This document shows positions 1 through 10,836 of a stretch of DNA of 64,000 nt, piece by piece (the first letter of the stretch is position 1; the number at the start of each line of letters is the position of its first letter). Source of the stretch: Camellia lanceoleosa (taxonomy: Eukaryota; Streptophyta; Magnoliopsida; Ericales; Theaceae); contig CM045758.1 in NCBI GenBank assembly GCA_025200525.1, forward strand, positions 62,498,649 to 62,562,648. The letters run 5' to 3'. The notes beneath the pieces were generated by a model that worked only from the letters and a program-made list of their open reading frames with translations, made no database searches and was not told where the DNA came from. A program made the translations under genes and the position numbers.

Positions 1-340
1 ACCAAACATGGCTCTGGCGCACAATGAGCCCCTCCTAGAAGTTTTGCAGACTACAGAACACTGCTCAAGTGAAGATCACCCGGCTCTCAAAAGTTTTGTA
101 GATTGCGAAAGTACTGAGAGAACCCAAAGACTGCTCGAGCGAAGGAAAGATGGCTCGAGCGATTCTGAAGAAAAACAAGCATGAGCTCCTTTGAAAAATG
201 AAATACCGACCTGTTCACTACACAACCAACAACTCTAAACAGCCAACTCAACAACAACAAGACAAAAATGAGTATATACAACGATAAAGAGTATCGGATC
301 CCGGATCCAAGAACGTGGAAGGGTCGGGTCGAACCCAAGT
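1..340. repeat. CTCGAG-motif repeat block A
   Basis: This non-coding block carries repeated CTCGAGCG or near variants, spaced a few tens of bases apart, together with a phrase like 'gttttgcagactgcaaaagtactgagag' in pieces. The same phrase and motif recur at 2181-2480 and on both sides of the Element 2 insertion (33640-33675 and 54465-54570). I infer a dispersed repeat, possibly the U3 of a copia LTR family, because the copy split by Element 2 lies in a copia 5' LTR. No coding potential is seen. Confidence 0.5.
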
Positions 341-529
341 TGTTATATTACAAGTCTTTCGTCCTTTAGGGCAATAATTATTGTTTCTAAAAGATCTTCT
401 TCTTTTGTTTAAATTATAGGGATTTGTATAATATTTTCTTTTATATCTTTCTCTTTTTTGTTTATTAAATTTTTTTTACAAAATGTTTTTTTTTATTATT
501 ATTATATGTTTTTCGTCTTGAGAGCCCAC

Positions 530-1485
530 ATCCCCATGAATTGGATGCTTTTGTTTCATTTTCATGCATTCTTATTCCATCAATTCTCTTAGATATCTAA
601 TTCTATGGCTCAATGTGTCGCTTATGGCATCTTCTAATTCTTTTAACCATTTTTCATATTTTTCTTCATTAACATTTATAGGATATGGTAATTTATGAAG
701 AAAAAAAAAAGCATAGTTACATGAATTTTATTTCTACCTATTTGATAGTTGTAATATGAGTATTCACATATATAATTTTCTATATATTTTATATTACATA
801 GCTTTCTGACCCATTCTCTTTTTCTTTTATCCTCATCCCACTATTTTCCTATGAATTCATATTCAATATATTTTACAAATAGGTTTAACATACCTTTTGA
901 GATAGGTTCTACTGATAATTTTTCTTTATCAGTTTCTCTCAAGTTGTCGTACCAACTTACCACTATACCCGTGAAGCTATGTTCAATATAATTTAGAAAA
1001 CTCTGCGCACTTCAACTGCTTCTATAGATATTTAGAATGTGGTACATACCTCTCTTCCATTTTATTATCTCACTTGTATTTGTAGCACAATTAATATCTA
1101 TAAATATCTTGTATTACTTATTAGTTTTAGTAGTCCTTCTCTTAAAAAGACATCCTTTCTAGAGGTAAATTTTGTATAATTTTGGGGTTTCCCTAGCAAA
1201 TGATCCTTTATTTAGACAATTGTATCTATAGACATAATTTCTAGTGTTTTCTTCCAATTGTTGCCTAGTAAAGTTTCTAAAATCTTGATGATTTGGATTA
1301 GGCAGGGCAGACAAGCTACTTCCTTCTTGTTTTACTACTGCCATATCCACATCATTAACGTTATTAGTTTTTTCGAACCCTTCTAAAATAGTATCTTACT
1401 TTTCTTTCTCTATGTTTTCGAAGTTTTTTAGGACATTATTTTCATTTTCATTTTCTTTTTCTTTTTCTACGTCACTATTTCCCAT
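530..1485 (-). pseudogene. Decayed caulimovirid-type coat-protein (gag-like) fragment
   Basis: Minus-strand reading from an ATG at 1485 gives an acidic, Glu/Asn-rich N-terminus, then a region resembling the coat protein of plant pararetroviruses (Caulimoviridae). Visible pieces are a 'YRYNCLNKG' block, a 'TSEIIKWKR' block, 'FLNYIEHSFTG' followed by a WY pair, 'FVKYIEYEFIG', a 'YICEYSYYNY' block, a KLPYP-like block and 'DTLSHRIRYLREL'. The order matches what I know of the family. Several in-frame stops and a frameshift near 680 show that it is dead. No CCHC finger and no neighbouring RT or movement-protein region was found, so this is a fragment. It could instead be a divergent retroelement gag; the call is by pattern only. 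Confidence 0.5.
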
Positions 1486-2180
1486 TATTTGTCCCAAAAC
1501 AGATATGTCTAAACAGATAAATAAATTTCATTAAAGATATACTTTTCCAAAACCTCAAGATGGGAGTGATGATACATATCCAACTCCACCATCATCATCA
1601 ACATTACTTCAATTTCATAATTCTCAGCATCAATTCCATTTTCTTTTTACAATCTCAAATATTCACATTTTAGGGCAAAATCCCTTTCTTTTTGAAAATG
1701 AATTTCAATGTAGGAAATACCTCATTTCAACATATATCAACTCCAATTTCATACCTACAAGATTTTCCAAGAAACCATTTGAAAATCCCTCTTTTTCATT
1801 TTGATTTCAAACCCTTGGTTTTACCAAAAACCCCCCAAACCACTATAATCATTTGAAATAGCAAATAACTAAGGTAAAACTCATACAAGAGTGTGAAGAA
1901 TCCCGATCTCAAGCTTAGAAGATGAGAGAACGTGTGAAGAAACTGCAACAATGCCAAAACCTGACTTTGTTCGGATGAAAGTGAAACTCTAAGTGAACTC
2001 TGCCTTTTTCTCGAAAGGAATAGGGTAGAGAAAAAATTGGATCTAGGTGTTTTAGAAGAGAGAATGTGAGTTTTAGAGAGGGAGAGAGAGTGTGTAGATT
2101 GAGGGTTTTTAGAAAGTTTAGAGAGAGAGAGAGAGAGAAATGACAAAGTGAGTCAGAAAAGTGATTTTACAATTTGATAT
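1486..2180. other. Non-coding AT-rich stretch with GA-rich microsatellite
   Basis: No supportable gene is seen. It contains T/C-rich low-complexity sequence and, at about 2075-2140, runs of GA repeats. The long minus-strand reading frame here (1796-2146) is built from Ser/Leu-rich translation of the GA/CT tract and is not credible as a gene. Confidence 0.6.
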
Positions 2181-2480
2181 ATGTACAGACCGCTCGAGCG
2201 CAAAAAGTGACACTCGAGGGTAAGACACAAAAGATGTGACCGCTCGAGCACAGGAATTTGTCACTCGAGAGTGAAATTACAAACCTCCAGTAGTTTTACA
2301 GACAGAAGGCTAACACTCGAGCGCAATAAGGGCTACTCGATCCAAGACCACTCGAGCGTAAAAAGCTTCGTTTGAGCGAAGAATACCAATTCCCACTAGT
2401 TTTGCAGACCTGCAAAAGTACTAAGAGTTTACAAAGACCACTTGAGCACAAGTGACGCTCGAGCATAGAAGTAAAATTCT
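2181..2480. repeat. CTCGAG-motif repeat block B
   Basis: This is a second block of CTCGAGCG-like motifs, with variants such as CTCGAGGG, CTCGAGCA and TTGAGCG. It is followed by the same 'agttttgcagacctgcaaaagtac' phrase family as block A. Motif spacing is irregular, so it is a motif-rich repeat and not a clean tandem array. No gene is seen. Confidence 0.5.
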
Positions 2481-2949
2481 GGGCAACAAGGTTTTTGAAA
2501 AACAAGGTACCAACCTGTTTTAAATGCAACCAACACAACATAAAAGCCAAACTTAAAGAGGTATAAGGGAAATAAGACATAAATGACTGTACAAGGCAAT
2601 GAAACCCAGATCCAAAGCATCAAATGGTTTGGGTCCAAACCAAAATAGCTATAAATGGCAACTTGTTTTCCCTCCATTAATTTATAGGCACTTTAGAAGA
2701 TGTAGACTTTGTGTTGGTATGTATTGCATGCTTTAGTGGTTAACTCGTGCTTTCCTTGATTCACATTTGTCTACAACAAAAAGTTCACTAATTCTCCTAA
2801 CATAATTTGATGGTGATCTTGGATCCTTTTCCACAAAATTTAGAATATGTTAATAATTGCTTGCTGGTTGTAGTGTTTATTTTTTCCTTTCCTCCAAATG
2901 GTGTGTATTGAGATCATGAATTAAATATGTAAGTACTGATTCTTATTTT
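2481..2949. other. Non-coding spacer
   Basis: Reading frames here are short, overlap on the same strand in different frames and show no recognisable domain. I see no RNA gene, promoter or repeat boundary. The sequence matches neither of the other copia 3' ends in the window beyond position 2950. Confidence 0.5.
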
Positions 2950-3308
2950 CATCGACACTGATCTTTTTCATTTCTTGAGGTGAGTGCATATAATCAATCG
3001 ATGTTCACCAGACCACTTGTCAACAACTTGTTTTTATCCATTAAACCCTTGACTAGAGGTTTCTAGTTTTGAGTTGGGTTACTATCATTGGTGATCATTA
3101 GAAAAGGTTTTAGCCCCATCTCAACTCTGGTCCCCTTCACTAACTCTCTAAACTGACCTTTTGTAGCTGGAACAGCTGAGTTCTTACTTGACTTTACATA
3201 TTGAATTGTGATAACTCCATCATGTACCAATTGCCTTACAAAGTCATGTCTTAGACTTGTGTGTCTAAACTTACCATTGTAAGTTCTGCTTACACCCATT
3301 TTTGCCAA
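2950..3308 (-). pseudogene. Ty1/copia pol C-terminus (RNase H end) with 3' flank
   Basis: The minus-strand reading 3308-3063 gives the end of a copia polyprotein: 'YNGKFRHTSLRHDFVRQL', 'GVITIQYVKSSKN' and 'MGLKPFLMI'. These correspond to the last part of copia RNase H, which normally ends in an ADPLTKGL-like phrase (here degraded to VPATKG). The stop is followed by a 3' flank reaching about 2950. The same sequence lies in the opposite orientation at 54934-55250, so the two are dispersed copies of one family. Upstream pol sequence is missing, so this is a fragment. Confidence 0.8.
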
Positions 3309-3744
3309 ATTATTTTAGACCCTCTTAAAACCCCTTGCAAAATGGTGTTTTTTTTTTTTTTTTTTATGTGGATCCAAACTTTTCTACAAAGTTTTGAGGC
3401 TCTTATTTTCAAAATTCAAGTGTTATAATTTTTCAGTAGACTGAGCAAGGGATGTCGAAATGAATGGAATGGGTGGACTCCTCTGAAATACTAGTTTTTC
3501 TCCTTTCAAATCATGTCAGTTTTATCCTTTTAATTTAACGGTATATTTTTCACCTGGTCATGCAACAATTTATAGCCGGTTGAAAAATGTAGTCGACCGG
3601 ATGAATAGTGGTAAAATCAGCTGAATCAGCTAGATACAGAGTGTTCTTGGGAATTTCGACTTTCTTTTGCAAATTTTCCACAAATATCTTAGCCAAAATT
3701 CACTAGAAAACACTTTCCAACTTTCATCAACGAGTGTCTACAAG
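3309..3744. other. Non-coding spacer containing a dispersed inverted-copy repeat
   Basis: It contains a poly-T run at about 3347-3365. At about 3535-3640 there is a block whose reverse complement recurs at about 59095-59212. Shared phrases include 'caacaattta', 'aaaaatgtagtcg' and 'ggatgaatagtgg', plus GACCGG-type motifs. No coding sequence is recognised. Confidence 0.5.
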
Positions 3745-3889
3745 GTGCTATTTCATGGGCATCTAAAAAACAAACTTCTATATCCTATTCGATTATCGAT
3801 TCTGAATTTATGGCATTAGTAACAATACGAAAAGTGGCTAATTGGATTAGAAACTTGATTTTGGATATCAAGTTATGGCCTAATCCAAT
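3745..3889 (+). pseudogene. Ty1/copia RNase H, first half (split by Element 1)
   Basis: Plus-strand reading gives 'GAISWASKKQTSISYS', 'DSEFMALV' and 'LILDIKLWPNP', the typical central part of copia RNase H. The frame runs to the Element 1 junction at 3889 and resumes in the same frame at 31893, past one copy of the CCAAT duplication, with 'ATLSRAY' and 'YNGKYRH'. This shows that Element 1 entered a pre-existing copia coding sequence. The copia copy has lost the rest of pol on both sides. Confidence 0.85.
3885..3889. other. Target-site duplication CCAAT of Element 1 (pair at 31888-31892)
   Basis: CCAAT directly precedes the first LTR and the same five bases directly follow the second LTR at 31888-31892. 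Five-base duplications are usual for Ty3/gypsy integration. Removing one copy with the element rejoins the interrupted copia reading frame. Confidence 0.9.
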
Positions 3890-4080
3890 CGTAGATACCC
3901 CCATTTTTTACCGTCCTCGACACTTGGATGTTATCATTTGAACACTAAATGATTTTCTATGCTCGTGTTCGTTTTGACCGCCTGAAGTTCTTTGCGAAGT
4001 GCCTTGTCTTCGAGCCTCTCAACTTGTCTGTTTTGTGCTTAGTTGTGGACCAAGAGCTTGTTGTTTCAAATCTGGAAGAG

Positions 4081-4195
4081 AGGGTGGCCTGTTGGCCACC
4101 CCAACAGTCCATCGGCCATGGCTTGTGCCTACCGGCCATCAGTGGTGGCTGGTCGGCCACATTGACAGCCGGTCGGCCACTAGTGACGGCCGGCG
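4081..4195. promoter_or_regulatory. GGCCG/CGGCC palindrome cluster in U3, upstream of TATA
   Basis: This is a dense run of short GC-rich units such as 'ggccaccc', 'catcggccatgg', 'gtcggccac' and 'gacggccgg'. It sits about 120-230 bp before the TATA box. The same kind of cluster occurs at the equivalent place in the other LTR copies (28562-28672, 18718-18965, 37330-37445, 54107-54225). A promoter or upstream control role is inferred from position only. Confidence 0.5.
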
Positions 4196-4262
4196 TTCAT
4201 TTTTCTCCTTTTTCAGATATTTGTTTTACTAGTTGTGCCAGCTGTTGCTCACTGATGTGCAT

Positions 4263-4282
4263 CTCCATACATGTGTATGGAG
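4263..4282. promoter_or_regulatory. Near-perfect 20-bp palindrome in U3
   Basis: CTCCATACATGTGTATGGAG lies about 30 bp before the TATA box. The partner LTR has CTCCATACACGTGTGTGGAG at 28725-28744, which contains CACGTG, the plant G-box core. A binding-site role is inferred. Confidence 0.4.
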
Positions 4283-4311
4283 GGATGAATACAAGCTCTA
4301 AGCTTGTTTTT

Positions 4312-4320
4312 CTATATATA
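4312..4320 (+). promoter_or_regulatory. LTR TATA box
   Basis: CTATATATA is followed by a G-run and, about 50-80 bp on, by a CT-rich leader typical of plant transcript starts. The identical arrangement is at 28774-28782 in the other LTR. This is the likely core promoter of the genomic retroelement RNA. Confidence 0.7.
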
Positions 4321-7300
4321 GGGGGGTCTCTCCCCCATTTTGGAGGGTTAGACAATTTGGAACAAAACTTTCTCTCTCTCTAGAATTCTCTCTCTCTCTT
4401 CTTATTTTGTGCTTTGTAGTTAGCTTTCTCTAAACCTTTACACATAGACTCTTGATCAATCTTGACTACCTTGGAGCTGAGGTTCTAGGAGGCTTTCTTG
4501 GAGCTTTAGAAAGGGTTTTGACCTTGAATTTGTGCCTGAAATTGTCTTGTGCTTCAAGAGGTATAAGGCTTGCCTTTTAAACTTGTCTTGCATAATTTAA
4601 ATTATTATCTTTTTGTACTATTTTGACCTGGTTTTTCAACTATTAAAAGCTCTGTTTTGAGGTTTAAGAATAGTAGTTTAAGTCTTGGTGAGTTAGGGGG
4701 TTGTCTTATCTTTTTGTTCTTTGGCTTGTGAAGCCTTTTGTGCCATTCCTCACCATCTTTGTATCAAACTTTTTGGCCCTTTAAACCACTAAAAATTAGA
4801 GCTATTTCAGGGGTAAAAATCAAATTTTGAAGTCCAAAATAGGAGAGGTTAGCCTCCCCTCCTTGTGCCTTGTTTCCATGCCTAGGTTGCTTCACATATT
4901 GGATTGATTTTCTAGCTTAACTTAGCTCAATTCAAGCATGTTTTAAGCTCTATTTCGGCATGTTTGAGCTCTGTTTTGGGTTGTTGAGGCACTTGAGGCT
5001 TGCTTTGTATGTTTGTAGTGCAATTGTGCTTGTTATGTTTAGCTTGTGCCATGTTTTGGCCTTTTATTCTAGCTTAACTTAGCTTAATCTCAGAATGATT
5101 TTGCCACTGTTTTGACTGGTATTAGCCATGTTTTGAGCTAGTTTGGCCACTTGAGGCTTGCATTGTGTGGTTCTAGTGCAATCTCCTACACTAGCTTAAT
5201 GTTTTAAGCTTTCTAGCATGAATTGCGTGAGTTGCTTGCATGTTTTAGGGTCATTTTGCATGCAATTTCAGCACATATAATATCTCCAACCTCCCTCATT
5301 TCATCACTTTTTCATTTGCTTTGAGGGTTGCTTAGCCAAAGGGTTGTGTTTAAGCTTGAGATTGAGATTTGTGCTTAATGGCTTTAATCCTGTTTTAAGG
5401 GTTTCTACTAACCAACGGCATGATCTCTCTCATGCCTTAAATCATCCCTTAGTTGACACCTCTCTCATTAGAAGATTCTCAACTTGGACTTAACCGGTTA
5501 AAGAATGGATCGGTAATTAAAATAAGTAAATAAAACATGACAAGTAAAACTTGAGCAAGTTAAGCATGTTGTGTTCCATTGCATGCGTTCAATCGGACGT
5601 TATATTGAACACAAGGAAGATTGGAGCATTTCATACTCAAAGTAATGAAATGAGTCAATCTCCTTGCTCTCCATTGCCTTTGATCACACATGATAAGGCG
5701 ATGGCCTTGAGTCTTGTTTTTGGCATACAATGAAGTTGTACTTCTTGGTTCTTTGGCCATCATGTATTGAGAATGCTTGGTTGGTGGTTTTGGAGCCAAG
5801 AATTACACTCCTTTGACTTTGTGTAATGATAAGGAGGATAATGGTACACATATATTCCTTGAGAATACACTGATTTGCCTCTGTTGTAGCAAACAAGGAA
5901 GTCCAGGAAATCAGTGGCCGACCAGCCACCAATGGTAGCCGACCAACTAGAAATGAATTTTGCACCAGTGTGTTCTTGAGTTGGAGCAAAGGCATTCTGG
6001 GAGTTGGCACAATTTTCAGAGATCAAACGAGTGTAAACAGAGGCGTCCAATGGCAAGGTAGTGGATTTTTGAGAGGAAGCCGACAAAGCATGCATGCATC
6101 CCTTGCCCTCGAGGCCATTTAATTGCTTTAATTAGTTAGTGTAGCTAATTATTCAATTCAAATGTTGTACTTAATTAGTTTAGAATAAGTTAGTTAATTA
6201 GTTTTGTGTTGTAATAGTTAGCTTAATTAGCGTAGCTAGTTAGCTTATTTATTTGGACCCTCTTTCGCGAGGGTGTAATGTTGTAATAAGCGTGCGTGCG
6301 TGTGTGTGTGCATGTCTTCCAACCCCACGTCTTTCTCCCTTTTACGTAACCGCTTTCGATGGTTAGTTTAGCAGCATTTTCAATTAGCATACCTTATGCT
6401 TGCATGTTTGCATCATTCATTTGTATTGCATGCACTGAGGCTCGACGCATCATTCAAACTACATTGTCAATTCAATACTTCCTTGAATACGTGTTTCAAA
6501 GCATGTTATCAAAGTGTTGCAAATTCCATGACTAGGTAGCCGAGCCTATTTAGTCACATCATTGCATGCGTTGCATTAGTCATTTAACATAGTTAGGATC
6601 ATGCATTGTTTCTAACTAGTTTTTGTTTTGGCTTGGAGTACTCGGTGAGTTTTATGCTTTAGCATACTTGCATGAGTGTGATTTCCATATTGCCATGTTT
6701 CGCATGCTTGCCATGAGGTTATGTGCTTAAGTGATTAACTGCATGAATGCCATTGGATGAAGGCTTTGTTGCTTGAATTGGAACAATTCAATGAATGTGA
6801 GTTTTAAACCCACTTTGCGAAGTGGCAAAATCATGTTTTAAACCCACTTGAGGTGGCAAATCCGCATTTCTAAGCCCACTTGAGGGTGTCAAATTCAAAC
6901 CATTTTCGAAAAGCAAACACAAGTTGAAATCGTTCCCAGTCTTGAGACTTAGTCTATACTTGCTTGTGTGTGTCATGTAGTAAAGTTAGCTAATAATCGG
7001 AATAAGAACATATAAGGTTTATAAAACGTCATATCATGATAGTAGAGGTCGATCTTTGATCAGGCGACCGGGAGTGCTTATTTCAGGACCTTCCCCTCTC
7101 GTACCCAAGTTCCCCAGGCGAGGTAATTTTGGTGATGACTGATACGTGGCCTTTGGCACGAGTCAGGGTTTCCCAAATTTCCTAAAAATAAAATATTTAG
7201 GTGACGACTCTGTAATTTGGCAAAGCAGTCTAGTTTTGGCATTATTTGATTCAAAATCGATTTTCCAAAATGATTTGCCGGATTAGGCTCTTTGGTGTTT

Positions 7301-7415
7301 ATCAGTTTTACATTGCACTTGTGAAACTAGATTTAGAATCATGACAGGAGCTCGAATTGTAGGACCAATTCGAGTTCTCCGAAAGGGGTCGCGAAAAAAG
7401 TCCAGCTACAATTTC

Positions 7416-7433
7416 TGGTGACTCCGCTGGGGA
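7416..7433 (+). other. Primer-binding site, tRNA-Arg type
   Basis: TGGTGACTCCGCTGGGGA begins five bases after the LTR end. Ogre/Tat elements typically use a primer site of the form TGGCGACTCYRCTGGGGA, matching the 3' end of a tRNA-Arg. Element 2 has the same site with small differences at 50419-50436 (minus). Confidence 0.8.
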
Positions 7434-8238
7434 CTTAGAGAACTTGACTCGAATTCATGATATGTTGTTTTATTTACACTTATGTGTTTCTTTGCATTGC
7501 ATTTGCATCGGTGTGCCTAAGTCACAGTGTTTGCCATCTACTATTCCTGAGCGGTTTGCCGAAGTCTTATTTGGAAAAGCGTGCCATAAGTCTGACCGGT
7601 TGTGGGCTCTGCCACGATGGGAACACAAGTCTTGGATCTGGACTACTGCTATACTGTTTGATCCACATTTCACTTCTTGGTGTTAGGTGCGAGAGGTATA
7701 TTGCTGAGCTACCCTTTTTGACCAATCGACCTAGTTGCATATCGGACGCCATAGAGACTGTTCCAAACTAGGACAGGTTACTCACCCGAGTGCAAGATTG
7801 TATGAAACTGCTTGTTTGCATAGTGAATCCCTAGCTCCTGACGAGATTAGGACAGGGTAACCCAACCCCATCATAGGGGTGTTTTGGCTCTTACTTGCTT
7901 GATACGTGCTTTTCGAGTGTAACTCTGCAAGAATGTATGTATCAGTCGCAAGTCTGGGTATCAGTTTGAGGGTACTAATTTTGAGGCAGAAAATTTGGGG
8001 CAGAAATTAGTGTTTGAGTACAGTCGTCCAGCTTATGATTTCAACTATGTGTTGTCTCTATCTAAGCTGAGGTGTTATGCGTTTTTTGATTTTTGTTTCT
8101 TTTGCTTTATTTATTATTATTATTTTTTTTGCAAGGTAGTATTTCACAATTGCTTCCGACGAGGCAGTTACCCCCCAAGCACTCTAGACCAGAGTTAGGA
8201 GGATTTACCAATCTGAGGATCTTATTGGAGGACAACCA
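7434..8238 (+). other. Untranslated leader between primer site and gag
   Basis: This is about 0.8 kb without a supportable gene; a homologous leader precedes gag in Element 2. Short overlapping reading frames on both strands (7444-7771, 7995-8326) share no domain and are probably chance. A T-rich tract at about 8100-8135 could be a polypyrimidine stretch, but I cannot show splicing. Confidence 0.6.
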
Positions 8239-10080
8239 ATGTCTTCTTCGCTACCCCCGGTTACCAGACGAGGGAGAGTTAGGCATAGCTCACCGGTTCA
8301 GCAGTCGTCAATCCAGCAGTTACTGACTACTTCACTTGTGCTTAATCGAACCCAGTTTTTTGCTTCCACTTCAGAAAGAGAGTACACACCGGTTCTGATA
8401 GATCAGCACCCTGTAGACAACATGGAGGATATGTTGTGTCAACTTCAACAGACCATTGAGGCAATGCAATTGGATGCTGCTTGCCAAGCAGAAGTTACCA
8501 CCCACCAAGTGAAAATTGTAGCCCAGCAGGCTGAGTTAATCGCTAGGCTTCAACAGCAACAACAACCACAACAAGCAGCAGCTTCTGCTTTGCATCCACC
8601 CCTAGTCAGGGTTCCGATACCCGGGGATACAACTAATGTCCAGGAGAATGCGGACATTCCGGCAGAGCCAGTCCTACCCCAGACTTCCAAAGCACCGGTC
8701 TACCCAACGGAGGCATCGTGTGAGTTTGAGGTCGACCCTACCACTTTGAAAGTGAGCAAGATTGAAAAGCTTTTCAAATGAGCTCAAGGTGTTAATTCTA
8801 TCCCGAATATAGAGGATGGCTATATCGATGCAGCGGTGACCTTGCCAGATAGGTTTAAAATGCCACATATAAACCGTTTTAATGGCTCGGGTGATCTCAT
8901 GGTCCACTTGTGGCTATTTTTAGATATTCTGCGCCCGATGGGCCTAACTTGACTGCAGAAGCTATCCCTCTTCAGCCAGACCTTGTCGAGTATCGCGGCC
9001 ATTTGGTATACTAAACTTGAGGATTCCGTGAAGAGGAGCTGGGAAGAGATGACTGAGGCCTTTATTGCCCAATATTCCTATAACACTCAAATCGAGGTCA
9101 CAACTCATGATCTCGAGGCAACTCATCAAGAGCCAAAGGAGGGCTTCTCCGATTTTTTCATTCGGTGGAGGGCCAAGGCCTCCATGATGACCACCCGGCC
9201 AGTTGAAAAGGACCAAATAAGGATGGTCATCCATAATCTGCAACCGAGGCTGCTACAGAAGATGATAGGCTTACCTCTACCTACATTTGCTGACCTCCAT
9301 GAGATAGGGGTGCAGATAAAGGATGCAATGAAACAGGGTCTGATAGACCATGAAAAAGAGCAGCCCAAAAGGGATTTTACATGCAGTTCAAATGCGGCTA
9401 CGAGTAGTAATGCAGCTGCAAGGACTTCTGATGTTGGTATGGTCACCACCACATCGAAAATAGCCACCCCCTTCGTCGGTACATCTGAAACTACCTCACA
9501 ACCTGCAAAGCACCAACCCCGAGGCCAGAGGGTTTTCACCCCACTCTATATGTCTCCATCTGCGGCCTTGAGGATCCTAATCAGAAAAGGGCATCTGAAG
9601 CCCCTAGAGTCACGCCCATTGCCTAGTCCTCTCCCTCCTACGCACAACCCGGTCAAATATAGCGCCTTCCACCAACAGCATGGTCATGATATCAACTTAT
9701 GCTTCAGATTACGTCATGAGATTCAAGATCTCATTGACAACAAAGTTATAGCGCCTCCTCAAAAACGTAATGTCACTACAAATCCTCTTCCACCACATAA
9801 CCAACCCCCACCACCTAGGCAAGTAAATCTTATCCAAACACTGGCCGTCCCATACGACCCCAATATATACATCACCCCCTCCCACCTACCTAAGCTGGTG
9901 CTGTTCATTCTAGATAGCACAGACTTGTGCATGATAAGCACGTCCATATCCCAACCCGAACGTGTGGTGGTGGTTATGGTAGAAGAAGGCATGCCTGAGG
10001 GCTCCGTGAGCTCAACTGAAGAGAAATATAACCCGTGCTGGTACATTGAGCCAGCCAGCCAAGCCAAGCCAGACCAATGA
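8239..10080 (+). pseudogene. gag: gag of Element 1 (capsid polyprotein), two nonsense codons
   Basis: Gag forms the virus-like particle. The start was chosen because Element 2 gag begins at the matching ATG ('SLPPVTRR' near the N-terminus in both). Residues about 70-125 are Gln-rich and coiled-coil-like, containing QQQQQPQQ. The retrotransposon gag core follows at about residues 200-350, with 'IAAIWYTKLED' and 'FIRWRAKASMM'. A later 'FHQQHGHDINLCFRLRHEI' resembles the atypical zinc-knuckle region of this lineage, but the first Cys (present in Element 2 as 'YCALHQQHGH') is Ser here. In-frame TGA codons at 8779-8781 and 8950-8952 stand where Element 2 has Arg, consistent with CGA to TGA. One frame otherwise spans the interval, about 613 codons. 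Confidence 0.85.
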
Positions 10081-10836
10081 TGGAATTGCCAACGAGAATA
10101 GAGGTTAATGTAGTCTAGGAAGACAGACCAAGCCAGGGACTAGATGACTTAGCCGAACTTGAAGAGGACATCAGTAATCTGCAGTTTTTCGATGAACAAG
10201 ATCTGGGGAATATACAGATTGGCTGGTTTGATGTGAACAGATAAACGGATAATACGGGGTGGCTGAGTGATGAACCAGATGTTGATGAGAGGTCTCAACC
10301 AAAGAAAGGACAGTTGGAAACAGGAATTTCTGCAACGGCCGGAACGGTCGACGACAAGGGAAAGTTGCCAGAGAGCACCAGTATTAAGAATTTTGCTAAA
10401 GAATTAGGTAACGTTAGTACAGCTGATACAGAATAGAAGGCTGCGCTGAAGCGGTTTGAGCATGGAAGAATTGAGAATGATTAGAAGGTTAGAAAAGCCA
10501 AAGGCCCTGTGGGGACTGATTGTGTTGCGGATACAGGAGTGCTTACAACAGAACGGGATAGTTGCTTGTTGGTTGCCGGAGGAATGTGGTGGGAAGATGA
10601 TGATTTGCATCCTGCCCACACAGATGAAGATTGGGGACAGAATCTGCCAGATGATACATTATATTCTAGTGGATCACATGACCAGGAGCGAGTGATAATT
10701 TAAGCCTCCACACCTGGACCAACCAGAAGCATCTGGCAAAGATAAGGAAGCCGAGAAACAGAAGGATAAATTGTTGGAGGAGGAAGCTATACTGAAGTAG
10801 CTGAAAAAGATTCAAGCGGACAGATCCATCTGGGTA
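10081..10836 (+). pseudogene. Gag-protease linker, acidic, broken
   Basis: After the gag stop the sequence still aligns in translation with Element 2, but with stops and frame changes. It is rich in Asp and Glu and keeps a 'MWWEDDD' block and a 'HTDEDWG' block (about 10585-10640) that also occur in Element 2 (about 47105-47165). No domain is known to me. It is probably the C-terminal part of the gag or gag-protease reading frame. Confidence 0.6.

Larger units (their letters stand above)
3890..7410 (+). repeat. 5' LTR of Element 1 (3521 bp)
   Basis: It aligns along its length with 28374-31887, with roughly 4-10% differences depending on the block. The 3' boundary 'gctaca' at 7410 is followed four bases later by the primer-binding site. 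It contains, in order, a GGCCG-type cluster, a near-perfect palindrome, a TATA box, a CT-rich leader (4372-4403), long low-complexity transcribed sequence, a weaker second GGCCG cluster (about 5913-5955), a GT/GC microsatellite (about 6290-6311) and a conserved U5 with 'acccaagttcccc'. Reading frames inside are short and recur as identical spurious frames in the other LTR. Confidence 0.9.

Noticed and set aside
1796..2146. 116-codon Ser/Leu-rich frame
   Set aside because: Translation of a GA/CT-rich low-complexity tract.
7444..7771. Small frames in the leader, possible upstream ORF
   Set aside because: Not conserved in frame with the Element 2 leader and no recognisable product.
8983..9539. 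Minus-strand frames of 93-137 codons within gag
   Set aside because: They are shadows of the real gag reading frame on the plus strand.
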